In this document: positions 38,653-47,288 of the stretch, one piece after another
How positions within the stretch are numbered: the stretch's first letter is position 1
How the letters are laid out: each line of letters opens with the position of its first letter
Origin: a virus
DNA: 64,000 nt
Reading direction: 5' to 3' (one strand)
IMG/VR virus record: IMGVR_UViG_3300020204_004241
Span: 1 to 64,000 of that record
Position numbers and translations under genes: made by a program
The notes under the pieces: generated by a model
Told to the model about the DNA's origin: nothing
Database searches by the model: none
Seen by the model: only the letters and a program-made list of their open reading frames with translations

Positions 38653-40811
38653 TACTTTTGGGTGATCTTGAGGCTTGCTGTTTGAGCCGACTTACTACCA
38701 TAAGCAGCACTAAACGATTTTAGAGCATTGTTAATAGCCTTTTCGGCATCTACCGAAAGTGTTTCCTTGGCAAAAACCAGGCCATCCTCGGTCGCCTTGC
38801 AGTCAACCTTGTGATGTGAGAGCACCGGGTCGATGTGATTCTTGATGGCGAACAGGTCGGAAATCGGCGCCTTAATGATGGGCGCACTCTTCTCCTCCTT
38901 CGAGGCTTCAGAAATTACCTGGTTAAGAAGGTCAGCAATTTGTCGTAGCCGGACCATATTGCGGGTGGAAATTATTCGCCCGGCCTTGAACAAAATCTCG
39001 TCGTCATCGGACTTCATCCCGCCGCAACCGCAGCCACATCCACCCGAAGACATCGGGGGCTTCATGTATTCGTACTCGACCTCATTGCCGTCATCGTCGT
39101 CCCCAACGTGAACCCAGTTGGAGTCGTCGCCAATGAACTGCATGAACTCTGGCTCCATTTCCATGAATTCCTTAAGCACCATGTTGGCAAACTTGATGTC
39201 GGTATCTGTTACCTCATCTAGGTTGTCGTTCTCGTATCCCTCGACAAACGGGTCAGCCTTTTTGGGATTGGCAAGCCGTGACATCCGCTCATTAAATTGC
39301 CTGTCAGAAATAATCGAGCCGCGAACAACTCCGCGGATTTTACGACGGCAGTTCTTCATGCCCGGGTGGTGACAGCCCTCATTGGGCCATAGTCCGGTTG
39401 TCTCGTGGTGTAGCCACGCACAGATGCGCTCAAGTGGGTACAATTCTGGGTGGTCGGCCAGAATGACTAGGCAACGACGGAATCCGCCGGGCTTACGCAT
39501 GATGGGCCGCCAGTAGCGGAGCAGACGCTCCAGGTTGCCACGGCGAGGTCCATACCCACGAAGAATGTCGCCAGTAATATTTTCCTGGGGAATGACATCC
39601 ACTGGAGCCGGAGCCTTGGCTTCACCATTCGGCCACATTCCACCAACAGTTCCGCCCGCTGCCGGCGTGTAAACAGTTTGAGCCTGAACCTTCTCTGGCT
39701 CACCGAGCATGTACTTCTGAATATCGTCCTCATAGTGGTACGACACGCGGAATGTGTTCATTTGGTCATCTTCCGAGATGTGATCAAAGATCACAATGTT
39801 CTCGTCCATGACGCGAATACGGACGCTGCCCTTGAACTTTTCGACTAGCGCCTGAGCAAGTTCTTCTGGGTCCTTGGACTCCGCCGGCGATGCGTTGCCA
39901 TAGCCAGAGTCGTCATCCTCGTAGGGCAGGCCCTTCTTCTTGCGGTCATTGAGTTTCTTGATCTCCTCCCGGACCAAGTCCTTCATGTGCCCTTCCCCAC
40001 GGCTGCCAACCGCCAACCACTTTATCTGGGCGATTACGCCGGGAAGACGGAAGTCCTGCTCGTGGCGGGCGACCCATGCCTCTCTTAATTCGAGCGCTGC
40101 GATTTGAGCGTCGGTTGTTGCTACACCATTTTGCTTGGCAATTTTTGTCAGTATTTCGTACTGAGCGTTGCCCTTGATGTTTCCGCCCTTGCGCCAAAGT
40201 TCCGGATACTCCGTTCGGACCATCTCGGCAAAACCGCGGTCAAACATCGGCCACTTGCTTTTGCCGAAAGAGGTTACTTTATCTTCAGCCTTATCGGCCT
40301 TGATTGAAATTGTAGCGGTTAACTGGTTGGCGCCATGAAGCACTGGCGAGACTTCGTAAAGTTCCACCTCACGCAGGATGTTTGCCTGACGAGACGAGTC
40401 GTAGATCGAGTCAAGCGTCTTGTAGCCAATCGACCATTCTTGGTCTGGGCCGAAGAAAGCAACGTCAGCAAAGGCTTGCCGCCCGCGCTCGCTCTTGAGG
40501 TTGAACTGAACGCGAGCATAGAGCCCACCAACGCCGACGTTGCGCATCTTGGCTGGTAGGCGAGGGTCATTGGGCTTGACTTCGTAGATTTCAAGGACCT
40601 TGCCGATGGGACTATTCCAGTCATGACCCCAAACGACTCGGGGATTACGGCGCTTCAGGCTTCCGTCGAAAGCCCCAGGAACGATGATGTCGCCAACAGC
40701 GTCCTTATTACCGAAGGCGGCGACGAAGCACTCAACAATGCCCTGCGCTTCATCGATGCTGATTTGACCAGTGTTGGCCTTGAACTCATAGTCGCGAGTC
40801 TGCGTAGGCAT
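38652..40811 (-). CDS. HK97-family prohead protease with long C-terminal extension
   Basis: The first 170 residues match the U35 prohead protease: GIVECFVAAFGNKDAVGDII, catalytic His63 in VVWGHDW, catalytic Ser127 in EWSIGYK, and LREVELYEVSPVLHGAN with the third catalytic acidic residue nearby. Family members are usually about 200 residues; this one is 719. The extension includes helical parts, a metal-binding-like CAWLHHETTGLWPNEGCHHPG...NC segment (about 455-490) and a Gly/Cys cluster SSGGCGCGCGG near 600. It is fused to unrecognised domains and may combine protease and scaffold. It should cleave the capsid delta domain and perhaps the giant proteins. Confidence 0.88.
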   Translation of the reverse strand: MPTQTRDYEFKANTGQISIDEAQGIVECFVAAFGNKDAVGDIIVPGAFDGSLKRRNPRVVWGHDWNSPIGKVLEIYEVKPNDPRLPAKMRNVGVGGLYARVQFNLKSERGRQAFADVAFFGPDQEWSIGYKTLDSIYDSSRQANILREVELYEVSPVLHGANQLTATISIKADKAEDKVTSFGKSKWPMFDRGFAEMVRTEYPELWRKGGNIKGNAQYEILTKIAKQNGVATTDAQIAALELREAWVARHEQDFRLPGVIAQIKWLAVGSRGEGHMKDLVREEIKKLNDRKKKGLPYEDDDSGYGNASPAESKDPEELAQALVEKFKGSVRIRVMDENIVIFDHISEDDQMNTFRVSYHYEDDIQKYMLGEPEKVQAQTVYTPAAGGTVGGMWPNGEAKAPAPVDVIPQENITGDILRGYGPRRGNLERLLRYWRPIMRKPGGFRRCLVILADHPELYPLERICAWLHHETTGLWPNEGCHHPGMKNCRRKIRGVVRGSIISDRQFNERMSRLANPKKADPFVEGYENDNLDEVTDTDIKFANMVLKEFMEMEPEFMQFIGDDSNWVHVGDDDDGNEVEYEYMKPPMSSGGCGCGCGGMKSDDDEILFKAGRIISTRNMVRLRQIADLLNQVISEASKEEKSAPIIKAPISDLFAIKNHIDPVLSHHKVDCKATEDGLVFAKETLSVDAEKAINNALKSFSAAYGSKSAQTASLKITQK

Positions 40812-40859
40812 TTACGTATCTCCAAAAGTCGATTACAGTTTATGATACTCGGCGCATTA

Positions 40860-40894
40860 CCCCAGTAGGGGAATGTTTCAGTAATGGCATTACT
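40860..40894. promoter_or_regulatory. Two inverted repeats between portal and protease genes
   Basis: CCCC-AGTA-GGGG at 40860-40871 and AGTAAT-GGC-ATTACT at 40880-40894, the latter touching the portal stop codon, lie in the 82-base gap. Neither is followed by T-rich sequence on the minus strand, so they look like operators or mRNA-processing/stability elements rather than terminators. Confidence 0.35.
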
Positions 40895-43161
40895 TATTCA
40901 GTCGGCTGAATACGCAAGCGGCAGCGACAGTTGATTGTTAGCCCTGGTGGAGCAAGCGGGTCTCCGGGGAAGCGAAGGATAACACCCTCGTCAGTAAACG
41001 AATCCTTGAGTGGTACTGCCTTGCCCTCAAGAACCCTGTGCTCATTGCGCACCGATGAGTCTTTGCGAGTGACCCACTGCTTACTAAACCGCAGTGAGCC
41101 GTTTTCTTTTTTGCCCACAAAATACAGGCCGGCGTTATAGGCAGACTGCGCTTCATGCTCAGCGATCTGTCGCTTCCGCTTGTTAAGCAAATACGCGAAG
41201 ATTGCAATCAATGCCGCTTTAAGCAGGGCATTTCTTTCGTCCTGGTCACGAATACTCATGCCAACGAGGAGCGCCGCTGCAATTTCCTCACGAGTCGTAT
41301 CATTGACTTGCTGCATTCTCGCAACCTGACTGTCAAGATATTGCTGCAACTCTTCCTGATCGACTGGCTCTGATGCCTGTGGGTATTGCTCGCGAGCCTG
41401 CCTGACTGCATCATTAACAATCCCAGCAATTAGCGGCCGCATGTCGTCGTTGATCTGCTTATCCCAGACCTTCTTGTCGAACACCGACCCGACGTCAAGA
41501 GTTCCGCCAATCATCAACTTGCGCGCCTTGGGGCCGAGGGCCTTCTCCAAAATTACACGCTGTTGGCGCTCAAAAAGATTATCTAGTTTTGCGTCGAGAA
41601 TGTCTGCCCAACGGTCGGCAGACTCATCTGCCTTGACGTCAGTTTGTACGAAAGGGGTATCAGCCCCCTTGAGGCTGATAAAGGACCCTTCGGCTGAAAG
41701 TTGACCAGAGGGTGGTGGGGTAACCTGGGCTTCCGGTGGTACGGCATTTTGCTCTGGGACAACAATCCCCATTCCTGGTTCAACTCCAGGAGGAGTTTGA
41801 GGCGCCGCTGCCGGCATCGGCTCAACCCCTGGAACTGCGCCGGCCTGAACCGCCTGAGTCATTACGGTCTGGGGCGCCGCTCCTGGAGCCTGCCCCTGGG
41901 GCGGGGTCTCCATTGGCTTCTCGGGGTTGCCAATTGGAGCCAGGTTCGGGTTGGCCAGCATGGAGTCGGCCAGGTCAGACACAACATTCTTGCGTCCGGT
42001 GTGTGAGCGGTATTCGTTGGCGGAGATAAGGCCAGCCTGGAATTCTTGGAGCAGGTGACCTTCGCGCTCTTGCTTGGCAAGAATCAGAGCGGGGACATCG
42101 GTCGTATCGAAGTCGATATAGTAAACCGGATGCAGGCTGTCCAGTGCGCGAGCGATTGGCTCAAGGTGGGGGAGCATGGTCTCCATCCAGAACACCTTGA
42201 TCTCTTCGCCTGCGTTCGAGAACGTACGTCCAGCGGCATTACCTATCACTGACTCGGGCACACCAAAGGCCGCCAGGATTTCTTCCTTGGTGATTTGCCG
42301 CATGGAGGTGTAGGCCGCATCACGGGGGCTGGCACCAGTGTCAAGAAAATCAACACCATCTTCGGAGGCAATAACCGTAGTTCCGCCAGCGCGGTTGATG
42401 TTGCCCCGGAATCGTGAGCGCAACTCGTCCTTGTCGTCGTCATCCATTTCGCCACGGACAACGAGCAAGCCGCCCGGACGACCATCATTGATGAGGAAGT
42501 TGCGGTTATAGATTTTGGCCAGGTTCTCAATTTCGATAGCCACTCCCGCCGCCTCCATGGGGGTTAGCGAAAGATAGGGATCGAGTGGGTGCGGCCGGCG
42601 AATCCAAATTACGTCGTCGGCCTTGACGAAGACCTTTTTGCCATTTGGCATGTCCACCTCGAACCCAGAAACAAATTTCTTGGGGTCCGGGACAGGGGCT
42701 GTGAACTGGGGCGGAAGAAGATGAAGGGCAATCAACTCACCATTACGCCCACGAATCTTTTCAATAAATACCCCTCGGGTGCTCATCAGCAACTGCGAGG
42801 ACAGGCGGTAGCGGAAGACGAAAGAATCTTCGCCTTCGTTCGCCTTTGAGTTCAGTATGTCAAGAATCTGGTTGTTTTCCTTGACAACTGTTCCGTTAGG
42901 GGAGTTGTCTTCACGGAGAATAATTGGTAGCCGGGCCTGGTTGCCGGCGATGGCGTCGATACAACGGAATACCCAGGTAACCTTTTGCATGCCTTCGCGA
43001 TAAGCGCGCTGCATGTCCCAGCCGTCCTTATAGGCCTTGCCGGTTCGAGCGATATCAAAAGACACTGGTGCGCCAGGATTGAGGCCCGATGCCTTGATCG
43101 ATTCGGAGACGATGTCCTTCGTCTCTTCCATTGTTTTTGTCTGTGGCTTATTCCAGGCCAT
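40894..43161 (-). CDS. Portal protein fused to MuF-type head morphogenesis domain
   Basis: Residues about 40-420 match HK97-type portals: VTWVFRCIDAIAGNQARLPII, FRYRLSSQLLMSTRGVFIEKI, LHLLPPQ, DVIWIRRPHPLDPYLSLTPM, PGGLLVVRGEMDDDDKDELRS, ILAAFGVPESVIGNAAGRTFS. A Pro/Ala/Gln-rich linker (about 425-490) leads to a helical segment and a C-terminal MuF-like end: QWVTRKDSSVRNEHRVLEGKA, LRFPGDPLAPPGLTINCRCRL. Portals form the dodecameric DNA channel; MuF domains lie inside the head and are often fused to effectors. The fusion makes 755 residues. Start overlaps the upstream small membrane gene by one base. Confidence 0.93.
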   Translation of the reverse strand: MAWNKPQTKTMEETKDIVSESIKASGLNPGAPVSFDIARTGKAYKDGWDMQRAYREGMQKVTWVFRCIDAIAGNQARLPIILREDNSPNGTVVKENNQILDILNSKANEGEDSFVFRYRLSSQLLMSTRGVFIEKIRGRNGELIALHLLPPQFTAPVPDPKKFVSGFEVDMPNGKKVFVKADDVIWIRRPHPLDPYLSLTPMEAAGVAIEIENLAKIYNRNFLINDGRPGGLLVVRGEMDDDDKDELRSRFRGNINRAGGTTVIASEDGVDFLDTGASPRDAAYTSMRQITKEEILAAFGVPESVIGNAAGRTFSNAGEEIKVFWMETMLPHLEPIARALDSLHPVYYIDFDTTDVPALILAKQEREGHLLQEFQAGLISANEYRSHTGRKNVVSDLADSMLANPNLAPIGNPEKPMETPPQGQAPGAAPQTVMTQAVQAGAVPGVEPMPAAAPQTPPGVEPGMGIVVPEQNAVPPEAQVTPPPSGQLSAEGSFISLKGADTPFVQTDVKADESADRWADILDAKLDNLFERQQRVILEKALGPKARKLMIGGTLDVGSVFDKKVWDKQINDDMRPLIAGIVNDAVRQAREQYPQASEPVDQEELQQYLDSQVARMQQVNDTTREEIAAALLVGMSIRDQDERNALLKAALIAIFAYLLNKRKRQIAEHEAQSAYNAGLYFVGKKENGSLRFSKQWVTRKDSSVRNEHRVLEGKAVPLKDSFTDEGVILRFPGDPLAPPGLTINCRCRLRIQPTE

Positions 43162-43364
43162 TAGTCACGTCCCAAAAGGTATCCATATAGTCCAGCATTT
43201 GCACCTGCTACTATTAAACCAGCCCCAGGCCATCCCAGCATGGAAACTCCTATGGCGGGAAGAACGACAAAACAACCCATCAAAAAGTACGCCGAGGTTT
43301 GACGCGAAGTAAGTATACCAATAAATCTTTTCGGTTTACTGGGATTATTCTCAGATTCTGCCAT
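43161..43364 (-). CDS. Small membrane protein upstream of portal
   Basis: A 67-residue protein with a basic N-terminus (NNPSKPKRF) and two hydrophobic segments (SAYFLMGCFVVLPAIGVSML and AGLIVAGANAGLYGYLL). It is the first gene of the minus-strand structural operon, with GGAG nine bases upstream. The size and topology would fit a holin or membrane-associated assembly protein, but position suggests a head-related role. Not recognised. Confidence 0.65.
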   Translation of the reverse strand: MAESENNPSKPKRFIGILTSRQTSAYFLMGCFVVLPAIGVSMLGWPGAGLIVAGANAGLYGYLLGRD

Positions 43365-43427
43365 TGCTGCGTTCTCCGTGGGGTAAGCACCCTAACATCA
43401 TCATCCTACACACAACGGAGCCCCCCA

Positions 43428-44732
43428 GTGACCGATTGGTCCAGTATCCTCGAATATCTTCAGCCCAAGCAGCCCGAGTTCTGCCCTGAAGAACCGTCAT
43501 TGACGCAGAAGGTATTTCTGCGGACCTATCAACTCGAAGCACTATTTGGCGGAGCGGCCGGTGGGGGAAAATCCTCGGCACTACTGATGTCGGCCCTTCA
43601 GTATGTTGATGTGCCCGGATATTCAGCCATCCTATTTCGTAGGACGTTCGCTGACTTGGCCCTGCCGGGAGCCTTGATGGACCGTGCCCGTGAATGGATG
43701 TCCCGCCACGACGATGTCAAGTGGAATGGCGTACAAAATACATTTACCTTCCCATCAGGAGCCAGAATCACTTTCGGTTATTTGAACAATACAAATGACT
43801 ATCTTCGCTACAAGGGTGCTGAATTTCAATTCATCGGCATGGATGAAGTTACAGAAATCCGTGAGAACGACTATCGTTACCTGTTCTCCCGACTGCGCCG
43901 TCCGGCCTCTGGCCCGCTGTCCAAGGTGCCCCTACGGATGCGAGCCGCGTCGAACCCAGCCCCGAACTGGGTGCGTCAGCGCTTCATTGTCGAAGGAATG
44001 AAAAACAACCGCATTTTCGTGCCATCCAAATTGACTGACAACCCTGGCATCGACGCTGAGTCCTACCGTTCAGCGTTGAGTTCGCTAGACCCGATTGAGC
44101 GCCGGCGCCTCGAAGAGGGCGACTGGTGGTCGACTACACTCGGCTCGCTGTTCGAGCGAGAGAATTTTATTCTGATCGACCCAGCGGAAATCCCTCAGTT
44201 GACATCCTCGGCTCGCGCGATTCGATTCTGGGACCTTGCGGCGACCGAACCCTCTCACTCGAACCCTGATCCCGACTGGACCGTTGGCACTCTTATGCTA
44301 TTTGACCAGGGAGTGGCCTATGTTGTTGACGTCAAGCGGGCCAGGGTCAAGGCCGAAAAGGTCGAGCAACTCATTGCAAATACCGCAATGGAAGACGGCC
44401 GCCAAGTCTCGATTCGGATGGAGCAGGAGCCCGGATCGTCCGGCAAGGCGCTGGCCGACCAATATGCTAGGTATGTTCTCCCCGGCTATGACTTCTCAGC
44501 AATGAGGGCAACCGGAGACAAAGTGACCCGGGCCAGGCCTTTCGCCGCGGCCGTGGCTAATGGGAACGTCCGTGTAGTCAGGGGGTCATGGCTAACCCCA
44601 TGGCTTGATGAGTTTGCCTCATTCCCCGAAGCCACTGACCACGACGACCAGGTCGACTCCGCAGTCGGGGCATTTACCTATTTGGCCGGCCTCGGTTTGC
44701 CTCAGCGAAAGCGGGCGGCTATCATCGTCTGA
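43428..44732 (+). CDS. terL: Terminase large subunit
   Basis: I start at GTG 43428 (VTDWSSILEYL), with CGGAG seven bases upstream; the open frame extends 129 bases further into the divergent promoter gap. The 434-residue product has Walker A GGAAGGGKSSA, Walker B-type FQFIGMDEVTEI, and a nuclease domain beginning FWDLAATEPS with Asp residues in PDPDWTVGTL and DHDDQVDSAVGAF. It pumps DNA into the prohead and cuts it. It lies back-to-back with the portal operon, 63 bases apart, so packaging and head genes are divergently transcribed. No small subunit is obvious. Confidence 0.95.
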   Translation: MTDWSSILEYLQPKQPEFCPEEPSLTQKVFLRTYQLEALFGGAAGGGKSSALLMSALQYVDVPGYSAILFRRTFADLALPGALMDRAREWMSRHDDVKWNGVQNTFTFPSGARITFGYLNNTNDYLRYKGAEFQFIGMDEVTEIRENDYRYLFSRLRRPASGPLSKVPLRMRAASNPAPNWVRQRFIVEGMKNNRIFVPSKLTDNPGIDAESYRSALSSLDPIERRRLEEGDWWSTTLGSLFERENFILIDPAEIPQLTSSARAIRFWDLAATEPSHSNPDPDWTVGTLMLFDQGVAYVVDVKRARVKAEKVEQLIANTAMEDGRQVSIRMEQEPGSSGKALADQYARYVLPGYDFSAMRATGDKVTRARPFAAAVANGNVRVVRGSWLTPWLDEFASFPEATDHDDQVDSAVGAFTYLAGLGLPQRKRAAIIV

Positions 44733-44756
44733 CACGTACTAACCACTGGAGGAACT

Positions 44757-45248
44757 GTGGGTATTTCAGACGAAATTGCCAATCTGCGTAAAGCGATTAT
44801 GCACCTTGATGTCGCCATCTCGGCTGAAGCGCCAGGGCTTGATGCCAAGGAAGCGTGCCAGTTGCTTGTGAGCCTTCATGAGGCCAAGGCAGAACTTGGC
44901 GTGGTGTATGCCGGCATGGAGAAAGCCGCTGCCGATGCCATGGGCCGGGACGAAGAGATTGTTCTCGACGATGGCTCACGGATTGAGAAGAAGTTCGATC
45001 CGGGCCGCAAGGGCTGGAAGCACAAGGACCTGGCCTCTGTGGTGTCGGAAAAATTGTCGATGCTCGCAATTGACATGGACACGGGTGAGGTAGTAATGTC
45101 ACCCCAAGAGGTCGCAGAGCGGGTTCTTGACTACGTACAGCCTTCATATTGGAGAATCAAGAAGTTGGCTGAACTAGGCATCAATGCTGACAACTACTGC
45201 GAACTTGGTGAACCGAAAACAAGCATTGCCGTCAGGAGAGCAAAGTAA
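44757..45248 (+). CDS. Hypothetical phage protein upstream of Rad52-like gene
   Basis: A 163-residue protein starting at GTG with an ideal GGAGGA. The N-terminal half is helical (LRKAIMHLDVAISAE, LLVSLHEAKAELGVVYAGMEKA), and the C-terminal half is charged with KKFDPGRKGWKHKDLASVV and PSYWRIKKLAELGI. Proteins of this pattern commonly sit beside recombination genes in actinophages, so a recombination accessory role is plausible. No motif identified. Confidence 0.65.
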   Translation: MGISDEIANLRKAIMHLDVAISAEAPGLDAKEACQLLVSLHEAKAELGVVYAGMEKAAADAMGRDEEIVLDDGSRIEKKFDPGRKGWKHKDLASVVSEKLSMLAIDMDTGEVVMSPQEVAERVLDYVQPSYWRIKKLAELGINADNYCELGEPKTSIAVRRAK

Positions 45249-46021
45249 TGGCTACTAGCAAAAATACGACAGAGACTGAGATCGCGGAGGAATATCCAAT
45301 AGCGTTCCCAGCAGAAGTGACCAATGACTGGGAGCAGGTTGAGCGCAGGCGCAAGCAGGAGCGTGCGGATAACTCGGCAAAGGCCATGAAGGACCTTTAT
45401 GAGCCCTTCCACCCCAGCGTCGAACGTCAACTCAAAAAGAGTGGCACTAGCCTGACCTATATCCCCGTCAGCGAAGTCATCACCCGACTCAACCAGGTAT
45501 TCGGCATTGACGGCTGGAGTTCGGAAATCATCCGCTGCGAGCGCGACGCTCTCGATCCGGATTTCATCGTTGCCCATGTCCGCCTATCGCTGTCGCATTT
45601 CGGTGATTTTGGCAACCTACATAAGGACGGATTTGGCGGCCAGAAGATCAAGCGAACAAAGGCCGGCGACATTGTCGATCTTGGCGATGAGTTCAAGGGC
45701 GCTGTGTCGGATGCCTTGAAGAAGGCGGCTCAGCAATTCGGTATCGGCCTATACCTTGCCCGATCCGAAGAGGCGCTCAGCATGGAAGCGCAGGCCAGCG
45801 CTGATCCAGAACTCGACAACCTGTGGAATAAGTTCATGGACAAAACCAAGAAACTCGACGCCGATGGAAAACTTGCCCTGAAGAATTACTGGGCAAAGAT
45901 CAGCGGTGGAGCGCCTACGCCCAAGCGTGAGACCGCTACCGCCGACGCCCTTCGTGCGCTCATCGCAGAATGCGCCCTCATCACTACTGGTGGGACATTC
46001 GAAGATGAGTTCAGCGAATGA
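45248..46021 (+). CDS. Rad52/Rad22-family single-strand annealing protein
   Basis: A 257-residue protein. Residues about 65-180 match the Rad52 N-terminal fold: LTYIPVSEVITRLNQVFGID, GWSSEI, RLSLSHFGDFGNLHKDGFG and DEFKGAVSDALKKAAQQFGIG, the last being the most conserved part of the family. Such proteins anneal complementary single strands during phage recombination. It pairs with the downstream nuclease like other phage annealase/exonuclease sets. The start overlaps the upstream stop by one base and the stop overlaps the nuclease gene. Confidence 0.85.
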   Translation: MATSKNTTETEIAEEYPIAFPAEVTNDWEQVERRRKQERADNSAKAMKDLYEPFHPSVERQLKKSGTSLTYIPVSEVITRLNQVFGIDGWSSEIIRCERDALDPDFIVAHVRLSLSHFGDFGNLHKDGFGGQKIKRTKAGDIVDLGDEFKGAVSDALKKAAQQFGIGLYLARSEEALSMEAQASADPELDNLWNKFMDKTKKLDADGKLALKNYWAKISGGAPTPKRETATADALRALIAECALITTGGTFEDEFSE

Positions 46022-46788
46022 GTTTTAATCCCCCCGAGTACCTTTCGCCATCTTCGCTATCGACATTCAAGCAATGCCCCCTTCGATTCAAGTACACAAA
46101 AATCGATGGGGTGCGTGAGCCAGATACCGAAGCAACCGTTCTCGGCTCCTTCATACACGAAATCCTAGAATTCTTATTCGCTCTACCAGCCGACGAAAGA
46201 ACCTTGCCGGCAGCAAGAGCAATCGCCAATGCGGCGTGGAATGAGAATGGATGGCGCAACCGAGTGATCGGCGTGATTGGCGCAGACGAGACCATCCTGC
46301 GTAAATTCAGATGGGATGCCTGGTGGCGCGTCGAAAACTATTTCGGTATGGAAAGCCCATCAGAGATTGAGCCAGTTGGCCTTGAGTATGAAGTGACTGG
46401 GGAAATCGAGGGCGTGCGAATCAAGGGCTTTGTTGATCGCTGGTCAGAAGGACCAAACGGGATTATCGTCTCCGACTACAAGACTGGCAAGACGCCCGCC
46501 CCAAGGTATAGGGACGACAAGTTCACCCAATTGTTTATTTATGCTCTCATGATCAACCATAAGTTGTCACGAGTGCCGGCATCGGTTGAATTGCTTTACC
46601 TAAAGGATGGCACACGCTTGACATCCGAAGTAACCGAAGATACACTGAAATCAACAACAGAAATGCTCATCACCACGAACAACGAAATTATGCAGCGTTG
46701 TGAGTCTGGTGATTTTGAATACAAAACATCAAAACTATGTAAATTTTGCACGTTCAAAAGTGTGTGCCCTGCCTGGAGGAAGCAATGA
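46018..46788 (+). CDS. Cas4/RecB-like PD-(D/E)XK nuclease with Fe-S cysteines
   Basis: A 256-residue protein starting in the annealase stop (ATGA). The nuclease core is visible: LSPSSLSTFKQCPLRF, GSFIHEILE, IKGFVDRW with the metal-binding Asp, and IIVSDYKTGK with Asp and Lys of the D-x-K motif. Four cysteines suited to a 4Fe-4S cluster are Cys20 and Cys241, Cys244, Cys250 (CKFCTFKSVC), as in Cas4 and AddB-type enzymes. It most likely resects DNA ends for the adjacent Rad52-like protein. No CRISPR array is present. Confidence 0.9.
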   Translation: MSFNPPEYLSPSSLSTFKQCPLRFKYTKIDGVREPDTEATVLGSFIHEILEFLFALPADERTLPAARAIANAAWNENGWRNRVIGVIGADETILRKFRWDAWWRVENYFGMESPSEIEPVGLEYEVTGEIEGVRIKGFVDRWSEGPNGIIVSDYKTGKTPAPRYRDDKFTQLFIYALMINHKLSRVPASVELLYLKDGTRLTSEVTEDTLKSTTEMLITTNNEIMQRCESGDFEYKTSKLCKFCTFKSVCPAWRKQ

Positions 46789-47288
46789 ACGACGACGCCT
46801 TTGCCCGTCTCGTGGCCGAAGAGGTCAAGAACAATGTCTCTGATTCGCAGAGGCAGTACCTGCTCCTGCCAGAAAACTGGGGCCGCTGGCGCCGGGCATT
46901 GTCGGCCCTTGTTGACAACCTGAGTGATCAGTTGACGCGAATTGAGAAGGAAACAGCCGAGCAAATCGCTCGCTACGAAATGCTTGGCGATGACGGATTT
47001 TCGATGGTTGCCGAACTGGCATCAGAGTCTGACCACAAGACGAAGAAAATTAGCCGGTTCAAGTTTTATGTTGAATCGAAACTCGAAGAGGTCAACCGCA
47101 TGATTGCCCTCGGCACGGACCATATCGACGAAAAGGTCAAGGTCGTAGAGTTCCTGCGTCGCGCAATTTTGATGCACAAGCAGATGATGGAAGACAACGA
47201 CCTGGAACCGACCGGAATCGATCTCGCTCTATGGGACTCGCTCGACGGCTCGTGGTCATTTGACAAGGTCGATCCCGCCACGCTATGA
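46785..47288 (+). CDS. Helical hypothetical protein
   Basis: I take ATG 46785, which has TGGAGGA upstream and overlaps the nuclease stop; the open frame extends 39 bases earlier. The 167-residue product is mostly helical and charged (NLSDQLTRIEKETAEQIARY, FYVESKLEEVNRMIALG, VVEFLRRAILMHKQMME). No motif identified. Position suggests association with recombination or DNA packaging. Confidence 0.65.
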   Translation: MNDDAFARLVAEEVKNNVSDSQRQYLLLPENWGRWRRALSALVDNLSDQLTRIEKETAEQIARYEMLGDDGFSMVAELASESDHKTKKISRFKFYVESKLEEVNRMIALGTDHIDEKVKVVEFLRRAILMHKQMMEDNDLEPTGIDLALWDSLDGSWSFDKVDPATL

